Shown: piece after piece, positions 49,578 to 60,700 of the stretch
Position numbering within the stretch: position 1 is the first letter of the stretch
Layout: the number at the start of each line of letters is the position of its first letter
Assembly: GCA_037178625.1 (NCBI GenBank)
Contig: CM074135.1
Span: 2,048,001 to 2,112,000, forward strand
Reading direction: 5' to 3'
Source: Skeletonema tropicum
Lineage: Eukaryota; Bacillariophyta; Thalassiosirophyceae; Thalassiosirales; Thalassiosiraceae
DNA length: 64,000 bases
Position numbers and translations under genes: made by a program
Notes under the pieces: generated by a model
Told to the model about the DNA's origin: nothing
Seen by the model: the letters and a program-made list of their open reading frames with translations, nothing else
The model's database searches: none

Positions 49578-50483
49578 ATGATTTGTATCATTGACAGAGT
49601 TGTGGATGAGAAGTGAAGGAGCTCTTGTGTTGACAAGTATAGACGGCAGTAGCAGTGTATTGTTTCGGCCAAAAAACTTTGATTGTCAAGCTTGTCAAAC
49701 TCTTGTTCCACCTGAGCAATAAAGAGGAAAATGAAGATAGGGAAGGAAGTGCATAACACATCAATGGCTAATGCCAATCCCTTGTTGCATGAGTCATTGA
49801 TGGTCGTCACGGAAATCTTGTAACACCGCTGATTTGTTGTTTGTTGCAGAATTCGTGGCAGACGCAGCGGCCTCATATGTATCAACGGTGGCTGCAGCGT
49901 TATGGTTGTCTGTCAAAGTTCTTGATGTTCGAAATAATCTGACAGCACGGTATCTGGAGAGAAGGGACGAAGAGATAAGTACATATTATTTCTGCTTGAT
50001 GCGAAAATGTGTGTGTTTCAACTTTAACGTCAACATCACTCGGTACTCGAAATGTCCACCAAAATCGCTCACATCGCAACGTTAATTCAATCATGCCGAC
50101 CAAAAGCACCGGAGAGCCATTCATTCAATCATGCCGACAGACAGCATCGTGAGGAACTCTCACAGCCATTCATTCAATCATGGATGGCAATTTGCTGTTG
50201 CAAGCCTCATGCCGCTGCTTGCTGTGCTCATAATTTTTCATCGAGCAAACTGCCAACATCATTCGCTACCAAACCACCATGTCGGCCAATTCTCCGCCCT
50301 CCGCTGGCCGGCCACTTGCTATACTGCCGCCGCCTCCCAACAACGTTCACCCGCAAGCATCGCCGCCGCCTTGAAGCAGGCTCCGCCCCTAACGACTGCA
50401 GCCGACGATCGATGATTACAGGTGAGTTACAACCGACTCATGATCCCCTGTCCGGTTTTAATGGCTGATCGAGCAACAACTTT
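49578..50483. other. intergenic, decayed duplicate sequence
   Basis: It contains a stretch near 50010-50090 resembling 49020-49080 (ACTCGGTACTCGAAATGTCC versus ACTCGGCACTCGAATTGCCC) and three copies of ATTCATTCAATCATG-like sequence at 50080-50185. No gene is called. Confidence 0.4.
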
Positions 50484-50662
50484 AGCGCCGAGGAAAGCCG
50501 GCGCTATACAAATTGGCCCAGAACCGTGGAAGCCGGTGCTATACAAATTGGCCCAGCACCGTGGAAGCCGGTGCTTTACAAATTGGCCCAGGGCTCAGTC
50601 CCAGCACCGAGGCAAAGCCGGTGCTATACAAATAAGGCCCATCGCCGAGGTTAGCCGGCGAT
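50484..50662. repeat. five-unit array of covarying hairpins
   Basis: Units at 50484-50505, 50521-50540, 50555-50575, 50603-50625 and 50641-50662 each form a stem of 6-8 bp around an AGG/TGG-(N)-AAGC-type loop. They are separated by ATACAAATTGGCCCA-like spacers. The stems differ between units but four of five stay paired: AGCGCCG/CGGCGCT, AGCACCG/CGGTGCT (twice) and ATCGCCG/CGGCGAT. The second unit is imperfect. Confidence 0.75.
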
Positions 50663-52108
50663 TAATTAAATTGGCCCAGCTTTTCTTTGCGCCTTCGGGT
50701 GTACTCGATTTGGGGTTCCGAGAGAGATAGTAACGGTCGGTTTCCAAGGTTGGTCACGGCGGCCTTCGGAGGTGCTGAGAGGCTTAAACAGAGTGTCCGT
50801 CCTCCTCAGGGAAAGATTGGCACAGTTCCTTTAGGGTTTGCTAGACCATAAATCCGTCGCTAAACTACCGTTCGATCTCGTTGAAAAGCATCTCCACCAA
50901 CATTTTTAAATCTTTGTTGTGTTTGTCTGATGTCTCTTTGTACCAACACTCTCTAATGAATCATTTGCTTTGTTTCCTATCTCTAAATACAGTGCTTTGC
51001 AGTTCATATAAAGGCTCTCTTCGCAAGATGTATCGCAAGCTACACAGCTACCGTCCATACATCCACCGCAACTCGGACCAGGACCAAGCAGAGACTCTTG
51101 ACGTGAGGCCTTTAATAGTAGGGCAGGAGCAAGACGGCAAGTTTAGTTTGAGCAGTCGAGCAGGGCCTGCTCTCAAGTTGCGACCATCGCTGTCGTGTGT
51201 CTTATGGCACATTATTTGCTGCCTCTCTCTAGAGATAGAGAGACGGGATGATTGGGAATTGGCGTTTCTGTCTCCATAGGTCGTAGGAATGAGTCTTTAG
51301 ATAATGTGTCTCATGTTTGTCAGACGTAAATAATAAGCCCAATTCCCCTGCTAGCTTGATCTTATGCTCGACCCTCTTGAGATCCACTCAACAAGTGTGT
51401 CCGTCACGCTCGGTTCCAATTCACATCACTGGATCATATCGTCCTCGTCTCTACTTGCTGCTTTCATTGTCCTTCCGCATGCATACTTTGCACACAGTAT
51501 CGAGTGCAGAGTGCAGGAGTGCGAAGTTAATTTTGAAACTTCCCTCCGACAAAAATGACACACCATGTATGACCTCGCCGGGACCTCGGCCCCTCGCCCC
51601 TCGCCCCTCGCCCTCTCTGACATCGACCATCGACTCTGTATACCACCAAACACATCATGTTGCTGTAATGGCATTCAACCTAACATAGAGAACAATAATG
51701 ATGTCATCAATGATGATGGCAGCCAAGCCGCCTAACCATCTCAGTGCCCCGAGATTTGTACCACCAAACGATGATAGGGAAGAAGTAGACGAAGATAAAA
51801 TCATCCCCAACCAAATGCTCCTCTATCACAACCTCGGGCTGAATCGGTCAAAAAAGCAGTTCAGCCCCAGGAGGGGAAAGCTTATGGAACAGTGTCTATC
51901 AAGTGAATGAAGTAGCAAGCAGAGAGAGTTTATCTGTTCGTTCCTTCATTACATTACTTATGATGCAATAGGGTCAAGGCGGCGACCTCTATCTTCTACT
52001 CATGTATAACTTTTGCTCCGGTCTCTCCTTCAATTGAATTATCAAGCTCAAACTTCGCTTCACCATCACCCATTTGACAGCTAGCTCCCCTTTGCAAGAG
52101 GATATGCT
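50663..52108. other. intergenic, no gene supported
   Basis: Open frames of 60-130 codons exist but show no domain or convincing start context. CCCCTCG is tandemly repeated at about 51590-51612. The last ~100 bp resemble 53110-53210, marking the edge of the LRR duplication. Confidence 0.35.
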
Positions 52109-53090
52109 TCATTTGATACGTCTCCCACAAATCAAGACGGTCTTCTGTCTCTTATTCAGGTGTGCTCCTACTTCACAAACATTGGATTCTTCGGCTTCTT
52201 TCTGCTCAATCGCTGCTATCTCCTTTTGTAAATCCATCTGTATCGATTCCAATTCTAACTTCTTCACAACGAGACAATCAATTTGATCAGATACCTCTTT
52301 TGCCTTCTGGACCAATACTTGCTTCCTGTTTATTGTTGTCCACAGATCTGCCACTGACACAGTGAACGTCTGATACAGCCTGCTGTGCCCGAGGTGTTCA
52401 CCGACAATCTGGAGGACTTCTGGGAGTAACAGTGGACCGATTTCGGTAAGTGGTACAGCGATACTGTGATATTGACTGTCTATCCCTTGCGAGCAGCACA
52501 TCGATTGTCGCTTGTCGCTATCAAGCTGAGTGTGGATTACTTTCAATCTCCCAGGATTTTCATTAATCATGTTGCGATGAGAGCGCACGTAATGTGTTCT
52601 TGAAATGCGCACATCTCGTAAATATCGGGACACACCATTCGTTCCAAGGTGTGATTTGATTGGAGAGTTGCTTTGATGCTAGAAATATCGTTCAGATGCT
52701 AGAAATATCGTTCACCAATTTCAACAACGAAGATATTCCTTCCCTTGTGATCTCCTCGTTTCCTAACAATTCAATAGACGTCAACGATGTGTTGCTGCGC
52801 AGTGCATTTACAAGAATTTGAACAGCTTCGTCATTGATATTGTTGTGATTGAGGAACAATGCACGTAACGTAGAATTTGTTTTTGCAGTAACTCTGCCAA
52901 CACACGACATCCATCTGGGCCAATATGTTGTCATTAAGGGTCAGATATAACAGTTGTCTGGGTACGTGGTTGCTGTCAATATCAAGAGAGCTTAGACCAC
53001 AATGACTCAAATCCAAATCTTCCACCGCACTACTGTGTTGCCCACGTACAAAGCAAGTCAGCGGTACGGAATAGCTAGCCAATTAACCAG
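52109..53090 (-). pseudogene. decayed copy of the LRR gene
   Basis: Fragments in different frames align in order with the gene at 53275-54579. They are VEDLDLSHCGLSSLDIDSNH, then NDEAVQILVNALRSNTSLTS, then HSIAVPLTEIGPLLLPEVLQ and EIAAIEQKEAEESNVCEVGA. The N-terminal third is absent and there are several frame changes. It arose by tandem duplication with its flank. Confidence 0.75.
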
Positions 53091-53274
53091 CCAAAATGAT
53101 GGTGGACGAGCGGGCTCGGTGACCTCGCTCTATCATCTACTTACTTATTACTAACTCTCCTTCAATTGAATTATCGCTTGATAGCCTCCCATTATTTGCA
53201 AAAAGATACGGGTGTAGTATGTGACTAATCGGGATACTCATCATCACCTGTCGCTAAATAATTGTTCCTTTAGT

Positions 53275-54579
53275 TCAAGATATCTTCTGTCTCTTATTTC
53301 TGTGTACTCCTACTTCACAAACATTGGATTCTTCGGCTTCTTTCTGTTCAATTGCAGCTATCTCCTTGAGCACTTCCACCTTCTTCATAGTGAGACATCC
53401 AATTTGATCAGATAACACCTTTGCCTTATCAATCAATACTTGCTTTCTGCTGATGGTTGCCCACAGATCTGCCACTGTTAGGGTTAGGGCTTCGTACAAG
53501 TTGAAGCGTCCGTGGTGTTCGTATATTATGGTGAGGACTTCAGGGAGCAACAGTGGCCCAATTTCGTTAAGTGGCACAGCTATACTGTGAAATTGGCTCT
53601 CTATCCCTTGCGAGAGGCACATCCGCCGTCGAATGTTACTTTCAAGCTGAGTCCAGATTACTTTGAACTTGCCAACCGCTGCATCTCCATCAAGACCGTC
53701 AAGATTGTTGCATTGGAGAGCACAGCTAATCTCGGATTCGATTTCTGAATACTCATCATTGTAAGGACAATCGATTTCTATCAAGGTATGATTTGATTGA
53801 AGAGTTGCTTTGATGCTAGAAACATCATTCAACAATTTTAGCAATAACATCATTCCTTCCTTTGTGACTCCCATGTTCCCTTCCAAATTAATATAGGTCA
53901 GCGATGTGTTGCTGCGCAGTCCATTGACAAGAATTTGAATAGCTTCGTCATTCAGATTGTTGTTACGAAGATTCAAAGAATGTAGCTTAGAATTTTCCTT
54001 CTGCAATAACATTGCCAACCCACGGCATCCATCAGGGCCAATGTTGTTGCTTGAAAGGTCCAAGTACGACAAATGTTCGGGCATGCAGTTGCCATCAATA
54101 TCAAGAGAAGTCAAACCACATAATCTCAAATCTAAATCTTCCAATGCACTATTACTTAACGCACGGAACAGAGCTGCAAACCCATCTGTTGTCATCTGAA
54201 CACCGATACGTAACGCTTTGAGACGGCTAGCATTTTGTACAAATGGAATCATACTGCGCACGTCATAAATTCCAGTTTCATTGCTCCTATCGTAAAATTT
54301 AAAGTTATCGATTGAGCTGCTCCCTGTTAACCCACGGAACAGTGATGTCATCTTTTCACTATCAAGAGCACCCATCCTGATAGTGAATTCTCTCAAATAT
54401 TCGTTGCTTGCAACTTCCCTACCCAGTTGTTCCCAATCGCCTTCAGTCAAATTCTGCTCATAACGATTTGCCCCATGACATATTAGAGTTGTGTGTTCGT
54501 CGTTGGTATTGTCTCTCAACAGACGCCGCATCCGGGGGCCTAATAACCCGAACGACACATCGTCCAGTTGAAGTGACAT
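53275..54579 (-). CDS. leucine-rich-repeat protein (ribonuclease-inhibitor type)
   Basis: The 434-residue frame is intact. Repeats such as HLSYLDLSSNNIGPDG, KLHSLNLRNNNLNDEA and SLTYINLEGNMGVTKEG have the 28-residue RI-type spacing. The C-terminal third is helical, with a coiled-coil-like end (VEVLKEIAAIEQKEAEE) and a basic last segment NKRQK that could be a nuclear signal. Such LRR genes form large families in centric diatoms and no specific function is known. Confidence 0.82.
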   Translation of the reverse strand: MSLQLDDVSFGLLGPRMRRLLRDNTNDEHTTLICHGANRYEQNLTEGDWEQLGREVASNEYLREFTIRMGALDSEKMTSLFRGLTGSSSIDNFKFYDRSNETGIYDVRSMIPFVQNASRLKALRIGVQMTTDGFAALFRALSNSALEDLDLRLCGLTSLDIDGNCMPEHLSYLDLSSNNIGPDGCRGLAMLLQKENSKLHSLNLRNNNLNDEAIQILVNGLRSNTSLTYINLEGNMGVTKEGMMLLLKLLNDVSSIKATLQSNHTLIEIDCPYNDEYSEIESEISCALQCNNLDGLDGDAAVGKFKVIWTQLESNIRRRMCLSQGIESQFHSIAVPLNEIGPLLLPEVLTIIYEHHGRFNLYEALTLTVADLWATISRKQVLIDKAKVLSDQIGCLTMKKVEVLKEIAAIEQKEAEESNVCEVGVHRNKRQKIS

Positions 54580-54993
54580 TATTATTTTATCTTTCAGAGT
54601 AAGAAATCAGGATTTTTGAGAACACAAAGACGATAGCCCCTTTCTACCGCCATCTACAACTTTATTGCTGATGCTTTCGAATACTTCATTGCTGATTTGA
54701 CGCGAGCGACAACCAATACAACGAAAGATTCTCCGATGTGTCTTACTTCAGAGTTCAGAGTACTTCTTTAGATTGGGCTTTCAGAAAGGGGGGTTCTTTC
54801 TCTTCAAAGGCAATTATGCCCCCTTTTATTGCCTCGGATGTTATTTTGTTTGTAGTATTGATTTCCTTCTTACTGGAGGGCAATTTCCTGAGCCCCCTAT
54901 TATTTTCAAATTCGTCATCCCCTAGGACACCAAGCTCCACCTAACACCACACAACACACAACAAGCAACCATCATCCAAACACCAACAAAACA

Positions 54994-55911
54994 ATGCCAA
55001 CCGAAACCAAATTTGACAGCGAAGGGTTCGACCTCGGCGCCTCCAATGAAGCAGCCGAGGTAGTCTACGAAATAGGCGGAGGAACCACCTCAATAGCACC
55101 ACCACCATCATCACAAAAGGAAGAGGAAGAACACAAAAATAGCGGAAGCCCGATTGCCGAAGCCGAAAGACTCAAAGAGCTGGGCAACATTGAATTCCGG
55201 CAGAAGAATCATCTCGATGCATATGATTACTACACTGATGCTATTCAGGCGTGTCCCACGGGGGAGGGGATGGGGCCATCGGGGGAGGAATTATTAAAAT
55301 TACGTGAGGAATTTGATGAGGCGCAGATGGAGCGACAGGCGGAGCGGCATAGGAGGGATATGGAGCGGAGGCGAGGGCAGGGGAAGGGTAGTAAAGATGG
55401 AGAGGACAAAAAAGATGAAGACGATGAGGAGAATAATGACGATGATGAGGTAGAGAAGGGACCAGTTGAATTCATCCCACCTCGACACACGTATGGATCA
55501 AAAATAGCGGTCTACTATGCCAACAGAGCGGCAACCTCTCTCCACTTGGGTAATCACGACGAAGCAATTGAAGATTGTGACATTGCTCTACTCTACAACC
55601 CTACCTACATCAAAGCTTTGTTACGGAGATGCACTGCCAAAGAGCACATCGAAGATACCGAAGGTGCTCTACGAGATGCCAAAAGGGCATATGAACTCGA
55701 TCCAACCAACTCTGTGGCGCGGAAGAATGTAGCCAGACTGCAAAAGATTGAAAATGAACGATTGGAGAAGTTGAAGGAAGAGACTATGGGGAAATTGAAA
55801 GATTTGGGGAATAGTATTTTGGGCAACTTTGGTTTGAGTTTGGATAATTTTGCTGCGGTGCAGGATCCAAACACAGGTGGTTATTCGATCTCTTTTAATC
55901 AGAACAAGTGA
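54994..55911 (+). CDS. tetratricopeptide repeat protein 1 (TTC1) homologue
   Basis: The 305-residue frame is intact. TPR 1 begins AERLKELGNIEFRQKNHLDA. An acidic, charged insertion of about 60 residues (KDGEDKKDEDDEENN) separates it from TPR 2 (AVYYANRAATSLHLGNHDEA) and TPR 3 (KALLRRCTAKEHIEDTEGAL). The C-terminus, LKDLGNSILGNFGLSLDNF followed by QDPNTGGYSISFNQ, is the hallmark of TTC1. TTC1 binds Hsp70/Hsp90 as a co-chaperone adaptor in other eukaryotes. The start sits in an A-rich, good context (AACAATGCC). Confidence 0.93.
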   Translation: MPTETKFDSEGFDLGASNEAAEVVYEIGGGTTSIAPPPSSQKEEEEHKNSGSPIAEAERLKELGNIEFRQKNHLDAYDYYTDAIQACPTGEGMGPSGEELLKLREEFDEAQMERQAERHRRDMERRRGQGKGSKDGEDKKDEDDEENNDDDEVEKGPVEFIPPRHTYGSKIAVYYANRAATSLHLGNHDEAIEDCDIALLYNPTYIKALLRRCTAKEHIEDTEGALRDAKRAYELDPTNSVARKNVARLQKIENERLEKLKEETMGKLKDLGNSILGNFGLSLDNFAAVQDPNTGGYSISFNQNK

Positions 55912-56043
55912 GCTGCGATTAGAAATGAACAACATAAACTAGACTTGATAGAGAATAGACTAAATAATGAATTATCACAATTTAAGGAGTTCAATTGTAA
56001 TGTTGTGTCCAATCAATCGTTGATTGAGCATTGTCATCTTCGT

Positions 56044-57499
56044 CTAATTTGCAGTCTCTATCATTTTCATGGGATCAGTCATCTGTCCCTGATAAAGACT
56101 CCTCATCAACCGTGAGTCCGATCTAGGATCCCTCGTAGCATCCAAAGCATTGTAACACATTAATGCCGCCCTGGCAAGATTGCCATTGTAATGTCCCGCT
56201 CCAGCTTTAACTTCTGCCCTTGGTTTAACCTCGGCCTCTTTTAACCATCGAAGTAGTGCTTCCTTCCTCTCCTCGTCGGTCCACCCCGGTCCTCCGATAA
56301 GACGTGCAGAGCATGCTTCGGATAGTAAGTTGGAGTTGATTGAGTCAATATCAATGTTTTGGTCGATAATAAATTCATCCGCGCGTGTAACAGATTCAAT
56401 GTGTTTCAGCGGACTAATGCCAAACATCGATGAGCCCTTGTTGAGTGGATCAGCACTAATCGCTTTCGTCAATCCCTTCACGAATTGCTTCGGTATGGTG
56501 TTACCCGCAAGGAGCATACGTTGTTTGGATGGAGCATCCTTTGTGTAAATTTCGTTCCTCAACTTTTTCAATATAACCTTACAACCACTCGGTCCCGACA
56601 CTCCATATTCTTCCAATACTGCACTACCATCACTGACAAAACTACCCAGACGATCCATAGCCCTCTGTGTTGCCCTTCCTCCAAAGGGATTTAGCTTGGC
56701 AGTCCACGGTGCCACCCTTGCACCCTTTTCAATATCCAACAATGTCGAAATGACCGCATGGCACCTCTCCCTGCTTATTTCCTGCATATCTTTGACTTTT
56801 AAGAATGGTGATGGCATCATGTCCGGGAACGACCACAGGTAGTAGACGAAGTAATTGGGAAGGCACGCCATGACCATTGCCACTGCAAACAGTTTGTTTC
56901 TGTCTACCAAACCCTTCCTCAAGAAGTCGTATTCTTTGTACATATTTTATGAAGGAGTGACATCAGCGAACACGAACGCAAAAATGAAATAGACGAACAA
57001 AATAATTTTGGTGATTTGTCTCACCTTCATAAGATATGCCTCCAGTCTGAATCCCCTTCACACCTCGAGGACGCTTAAAACCATTACTCGTTGCAAAAAT
57101 TCTTTGCTTGGCACGGATGTCATTACAGCGGCGATGATCAATATTCATTTGACCGAGACCGTTTTTAAAGTTGACGAAGGAATCTTTGACATACGTCGCT
57201 AGTTGAACGATGGGGTTCGATGACGCAGCTTTTTTAGTAGCCACTGCTGTACTGGGTGTTGTCATAGCACTTGACGAACTTTCTATTTGAGGAACTGATG
57301 CTGCATCCTGAGATTCATCTGTAGGTGATTGGGCAGTTGTAGCTACTTTTTGTGCCTTTCGCTTCGTTGCCAAACGAGCTGCTAGCGGGGGAGCAATCGC
57401 AGACGCTGATACACTGTAGTGAGAAGATGTTGACAGCAGCGTCACCAATAGTATGGCAATGGTTGCCGACCGGCGTGCACCCCTTCGAAGACCCATCAT
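56044..57499 (-). CDS. LETM1-like domain protein, probably plastid-targeted
   Basis: Exon 1 is 57025-57499 and exon 2 is 56044-56933, with a 91-nt intron in phase 1, for 454 residues. A signal peptide (ATIAILLVTLLSTSSHYSVS) is followed by ASAIAPPLAARL, close to the ASAFAP plastid motif. After an Ala/Thr-rich linker comes DFLRKGLVDRNKLFAVAMVM, then a hydrophobic span and FPDMMPSPFLK, which resembles the FPNMLPSTF region of LETM1 domains. The C-terminal region includes ARLIGGPGWTDEERKEALLR. LETM1 is a mitochondrial K+/H+ or Ca2+/H+ exchange factor; a plastid relative is plausible but inferred. The acceptor choice (ACAAAG) is dictated by frame. Confidence 0.68.
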
Positions 57500-57728
57500 T
57501 TTAACTAATATGCAGTATGATTACATATTTATGAATGAACTGGTTACAATACGCCTTGAGGATGGAATGGATGATGGATGGCACTGTTGATGCAAAGATT
57601 CACAACGTGCTTCGAAGATCTGCGGTGACGAGGATCAAGTCTGTCTGTGCCTGAGAACCCAGCGGTATTGACCTTTCCACAGCGGGCACGCCCACTGGGA
57701 TATGTGATCATTCCCCGCTTTTCCAAAT
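57500..57728. other. intergenic, no gene seen
   Basis: This is the 5' flank of the LETM1-like gene. It ends where the outer inverted repeat of the 57.7-62.3 kb block begins. Confidence 0.35.
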
Positions 57729-60700
57729 TCTGTGACTACAGACTACAGATCGATTTTTTCACAATTTTGTTAGCAAAATCCTCTAGCTTTGGGCCATGGT
57801 GGCCAAAATTAAGTTTCAGGGAAGTGGTCTAAATGCTAGCCCCGAGATACTATCCTTTAGGTGACTATTATGTGAGTATATACTGTGCGTGGAAGGTGGT
57901 GAAGGCGTATATTTTCGTCGAGATATGCATTTGAAGGTGCTCTCTAACTGGGTGCTAGCTTTGATGGCTGATGTAGCGTAATGGAATTTCACCATTTTTG
58001 GAGGGGGTTGAAAATTGCAGGTTGAAATTTCAGAAATTTCAGAAATTTCAAGGGATTAAATTTCACTCTACCTTATCCTGAGATAGTCGTAATATAATAC
58101 TTTGCACTCTGCAGTCAACACATCACTCTAAGAGAGACTGTCAGCAAGCTTCTTTCCAAGCATCTTCTTCGCATCCATGATATGACGGAGGTTTTCCTTC
58201 CCTCGAAGAAGTGCAACACCAGTTGGATCCTTCATCCTATTCCTATCCTTCACAAGAATGCTGTTCTTCAGAGGTTTGGCCCTACGCTCACAATCCATCG
58301 ATCCGACAGTTCCCATAGACATTAGAGGCTTAGCAACCAATCGATAGAAGTCAGATGAAGAGTTACTCTCCGCTGAGTTGACAAACTCATCATCTGGATG
58401 GTGCGTGGTGTTCTTTGGGGTTTGGTGGTTGGTGGAATGAAGGGTCTTAGGTTATTTTTGTGCTACGTGTTGGTTCAGTACCATCCGTTCGCGCCAGAAT
58501 TTTTGTGAAATTTCATTGTTGGCCAAAATTGGTGCAACTTTCACCCTGTAAATTTCACGAAAGTTGCAGTAGTGAAATTTCACCCTTTTGAAATTCCATT
58601 ACGCTAGGCTGATGGCCAAAGTTTTTTACATACATGGCAAAAAGCTAGTGTACTCTCACATGCATTTCTCAGCGGGGAATTGGAATTTTCGGCCGACCAA
58701 CATATGTATAGAGTCGACAATATAGTCGACGAAAGGTTGGTAGTACTGGAAATGCATACTAGACATCTTCCTGAGAATTAATTTTGGCCATGAGAGCTGC
58801 TCTCTAAGAGGCTGTCTTTGCGCTCTATACACACGAGACGGATTTTTTTCTACAATCACACAAAAATCCGTAATTGTGTCTCTGCGCTCTGAAACGCTCG
58901 TACACACGAGAATACAAGAGAGAACACACGAGAGAACACTCATCTAAGCAGGACCTAAAAAGATACTAAACAGTCACACTTTTCTCACAACGACTCATCA
59001 CACAATCACAATTTTACCATGACAGCACTGATTGATACCACAAGTACAATGCCTTTAACACCGGCAACCTTACGTCTACCAAACCCAAAATATTGTATTT
59101 AGACCAATTTTCAACGCAGAATCGAATGGTCCCATCAATTTGTACCGATATTAAGTGTGTGACGACGTATTGCTCACTAAATAGTACGTTTCCGTATTTC
59201 GACCGAGCGTCAAATGGTCAATGCGGGTCATTTATTCCATGTTATCATTCAACCAATGGGTCATTACCCTCATATATCCTTCATATAACTATCCTATAGG
59301 AGTTGCAAATGTTTTTGGTGAGGAGTCATCCATATTACTCTCATTATTTACCTACTGAACGCACATCACCGGCACCCCACAATATGTTGCAAGGGTCTTA
59401 GATGATCCCAAATAATATGATACCAGCACCTATGCCACAATATCTCATTATTCAATGATATTTCAACCGTTATATGGAGAAATAACCCTGTGGATGAGCT
59501 GATCTGAGGTGATACAGGACAACAATGTAACTCTTTGGATTGTGATTGCAGGGTATGGTTGATAAATTTGTTGCATATTTATACTCTTTACGAAGTAATC
59601 TAGCCATCATGACATTATGAAGCCATTCTCCATGATGGTGAAGCGCATATGATCAGTTGGTGTTTAACATTATTGGAGTGAGTGACAGTTTGTGCATGTT
59701 CTTTGGAATTATTTGATCTGAACAACAATACACAATTCAACTATAATGAGCTGACATTCTTTGTATATAGATGGAGGACACCAAACTATTGTCCCCCCTC
59801 GCTCTCAATAGTGTAAATCCAAACTTTTTCGCTTGGTATATCGTCTCTTTCCGTTTTATTGCGTCATTAACCACCCAACAGATGTGTGGATAGCATGATC
59901 ACCTCCTCCAAAATAGGTAGATAACACGGATAATTTTGGTAGAAACAGTTTTTGAGAGCCAGCCTGAGCGGCAAATCAAAGATGATTATTGTGTTGATCA
60001 TTGGGGGTAGCGGTGTCAGTAACAGAGCGGCAACACACCATTAAATATAACGATGACATCGTCGGCAGCATCGTCCGAGCACAGGCGAGTCGGTCTAATA
60101 TAACGTATCAAATGAGACCTACGACCGCCCAATAATTCTACAATGTTGCAGATACCTTCCTTACATATCATAAGACGATTTACGCCACGGCTTGCATTGA
60201 TTTGTTGCGTTATCCGCCTTACATTTCATGTGCATAAATAATAAACGCTTCGATCGATGTCCTCATTTTCGACACAAAACGCTATATTTTGAATAATACC
60301 CCACCTACAACGCCGACCGGCAGCTCTAACGGAAGCTCATAACATAGGCAAACGCATTGTGGCCGGAGGTTGTGGTGGCTGGTCAGCTAGGGGTGTAGAA
60401 GTGCCATGATGGGAGGGCATAGGGGGTGTTTGATAGATTCGTGTGGCCGTACAAAATTGTACAAAATCTCGTGTGAGCTGGCCACATCTCACACGAGATC
60501 TCGTGTGGCCACACGAATCCGTCTGAGACGTTCATCGGGGAAATGTGCAACAAAATGACAATTCGTACAGTGATTCCCGGTAATGTTAGGTAAATGTGCA
60601 AAAAGGCATAAATTCGTCTCGTGTGTAGAGCGCAAAGACTGCCCCTAACCGTAGTCCAATTTTCACCTCCATTTGGAGGTAAAAATCGATTTTGCCTCCA

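Noticed and set aside
50131..50415. 94-codon frame with an N-terminal hydrophobic stretch
   Set aside because: It overlaps short direct repeats (ATTCATTCAATCATG) and has low-complexity composition; it is likely chance.
58128..58340. 70-codon basic frame inside the hAT-type element as transposase
   Set aside because: It has no dimerisation or catalytic motif and is far too short.
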